A stretch of DNA of 64,000 bases from NCBI RefSeq assembly GCF_018334155.1, contig NZ_JAGXTP010000001.1, forward strand, positions 372,001-436,000, given 5' to 3'. Shown here one piece after another: positions 63,822-64,000 of this stretch. This DNA comes from Devosia litorisediminis (lineage in GTDB: Bacteria; Pseudomonadota; Alphaproteobacteria; Rhizobiales; Devosiaceae). A program made the translations under genes and the position numbers. The notes under the pieces are model-generated. The model did no database searches. It worked only from the letters and a program-made list of their open reading frames with translations, and was not told the origin of the DNA. Positions within the stretch are counted from its first letter, which is position 1, and each line of letters starts with the position of its first letter.

Positions 63822-64000
63822 ATGCCCGATTTTGCTATTCGATGGTGCCTGATGGTTGCGGGCATGGTGCTGGTCCTGTTGCCGGGCACGGCGGCTGCGC
63901 AGTTGCACATGTGCAATGAGACGCCGGAGCTGCGCAGCTTTGCCATTGGCTACAAGGACGGGGCCGACTGGACTTCGGAGGGCTGGTGGTCTGTGGCACC
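63822..64000 (+). CDS. DUF1036 family secreted protein (3' partial)
   Basis: Only 59 residues are in the window. A signal peptide (CLMVAGMVLVLLPGTAAAQ) leads into LHMCNETPELRSFAIGYKDG and WTSEGWW, a strong match to the start of DUF1036 proteins. Family members are small periplasmic or secreted proteins of unknown function. The gene runs off the right edge. GAGGGGGACAAG precedes the ATG. Confidence 0.8.
   Translation, partial: MPDFAIRWCLMVAGMVLVLLPGTAAAQLHMCNETPELRSFAIGYKDGADWTSEGWWSVA

Overview
The window looks like chromosomal DNA of an alphaproteobacterium of the order Hyphomicrobiales, most like a Devosia-type soil or plant-associated heterotroph. This is inferred from gene content and codon use: high-GC DNA with strong G/C at third codon positions, rhizobial-type AglEFGK, ThuEFGKAB and FrcBCA sugar systems, an ECF sigma factor with an NrsF-type anti-sigma, and a rhizobial-type purine catabolic cluster. 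No rRNA, tRNA, CRISPR array, transposase, phage gene or plasmid function was seen. Most of the window is dense, operon-organised metabolic DNA with short gaps.

Layout. 1-1756: the end of a DUF1513 protein and an aminoglycoside-phosphotransferase-fold kinase. 1774-14986: a sugar-uptake block. One LacI regulator faces an alpha-glucoside ABC operon (aglEFGK type), followed by a second, paralogous ABC operon with its own promoter and the 3-keto-disaccharide genes (thuEFGKAB type). Both promoters carry the same pair of operator-like sites at almost the same spacing (216 and 215 bp). 15021-18461: an Ala-rich secreted protein, a GlsB/YeaQ membrane protein, a periplasmic 5'-nucleotidase and a GtrA-like protein. 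18529-19176: an orphan ThuA-like protein. 19250-22336: a SigF/NrsF sigma/anti-sigma pair with a GTAACC-N16-CGAA promoter, next to a cytochrome b plus Tat-lipoprotein molybdoenzyme operon preceded by the same type of promoter. 22741-25286: a DEAD-box RNA helicase and a ketopantoate-reductase-family protein. 25612-27832: otsBA trehalose synthesis.

28166-48878: a large purine salvage and catabolic island read outward in both directions from a promoter region near 32400. Leftward run PuuE-UraD fusion, GST, ureidoglycine aminohydrolase, ureidoglycolate lyase and a deaminase. Rightward run HIU hydrolase, XdhABC, a BMP-type nucleobase/nucleoside ABC transporter, PuuD urate hydroxylase, guanine deaminase and malate synthase G; adenine deaminase lies convergently at the end. 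Together these take adenine, guanine and (hypo)xanthine to urate, allantoin and ureidoglycolate, then glyoxylate, which malate synthase condenses with acetyl-CoA. Allantoate amidohydrolase and a pathway regulator are not in the window.

49001-64000: a small membrane protein, two CHASE4-like c-di-GMP enzymes (one GGDEF, one GGDEF-EAL), a ROK regulator divergent from an frcBCA-like ABC operon with two polyol/sugar dehydrogenases, a DUF429-like protein and MgtC. Then come a 240-bp run of four inverted repeats, a degenerate receiver protein divergent from a membrane TPR protein, and the start of a DUF1036 gene cut by the window edge.

The features most worth following up are the paired duplicated operators, the SigF-type promoters at both ends of one locus, the REPIN that carries the xdhC ribosome-binding site, the structured 60.97-61.21 kb region, and the degenerate receiver/TPR pair. 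I did not find a clear wholly new multi-gene system.
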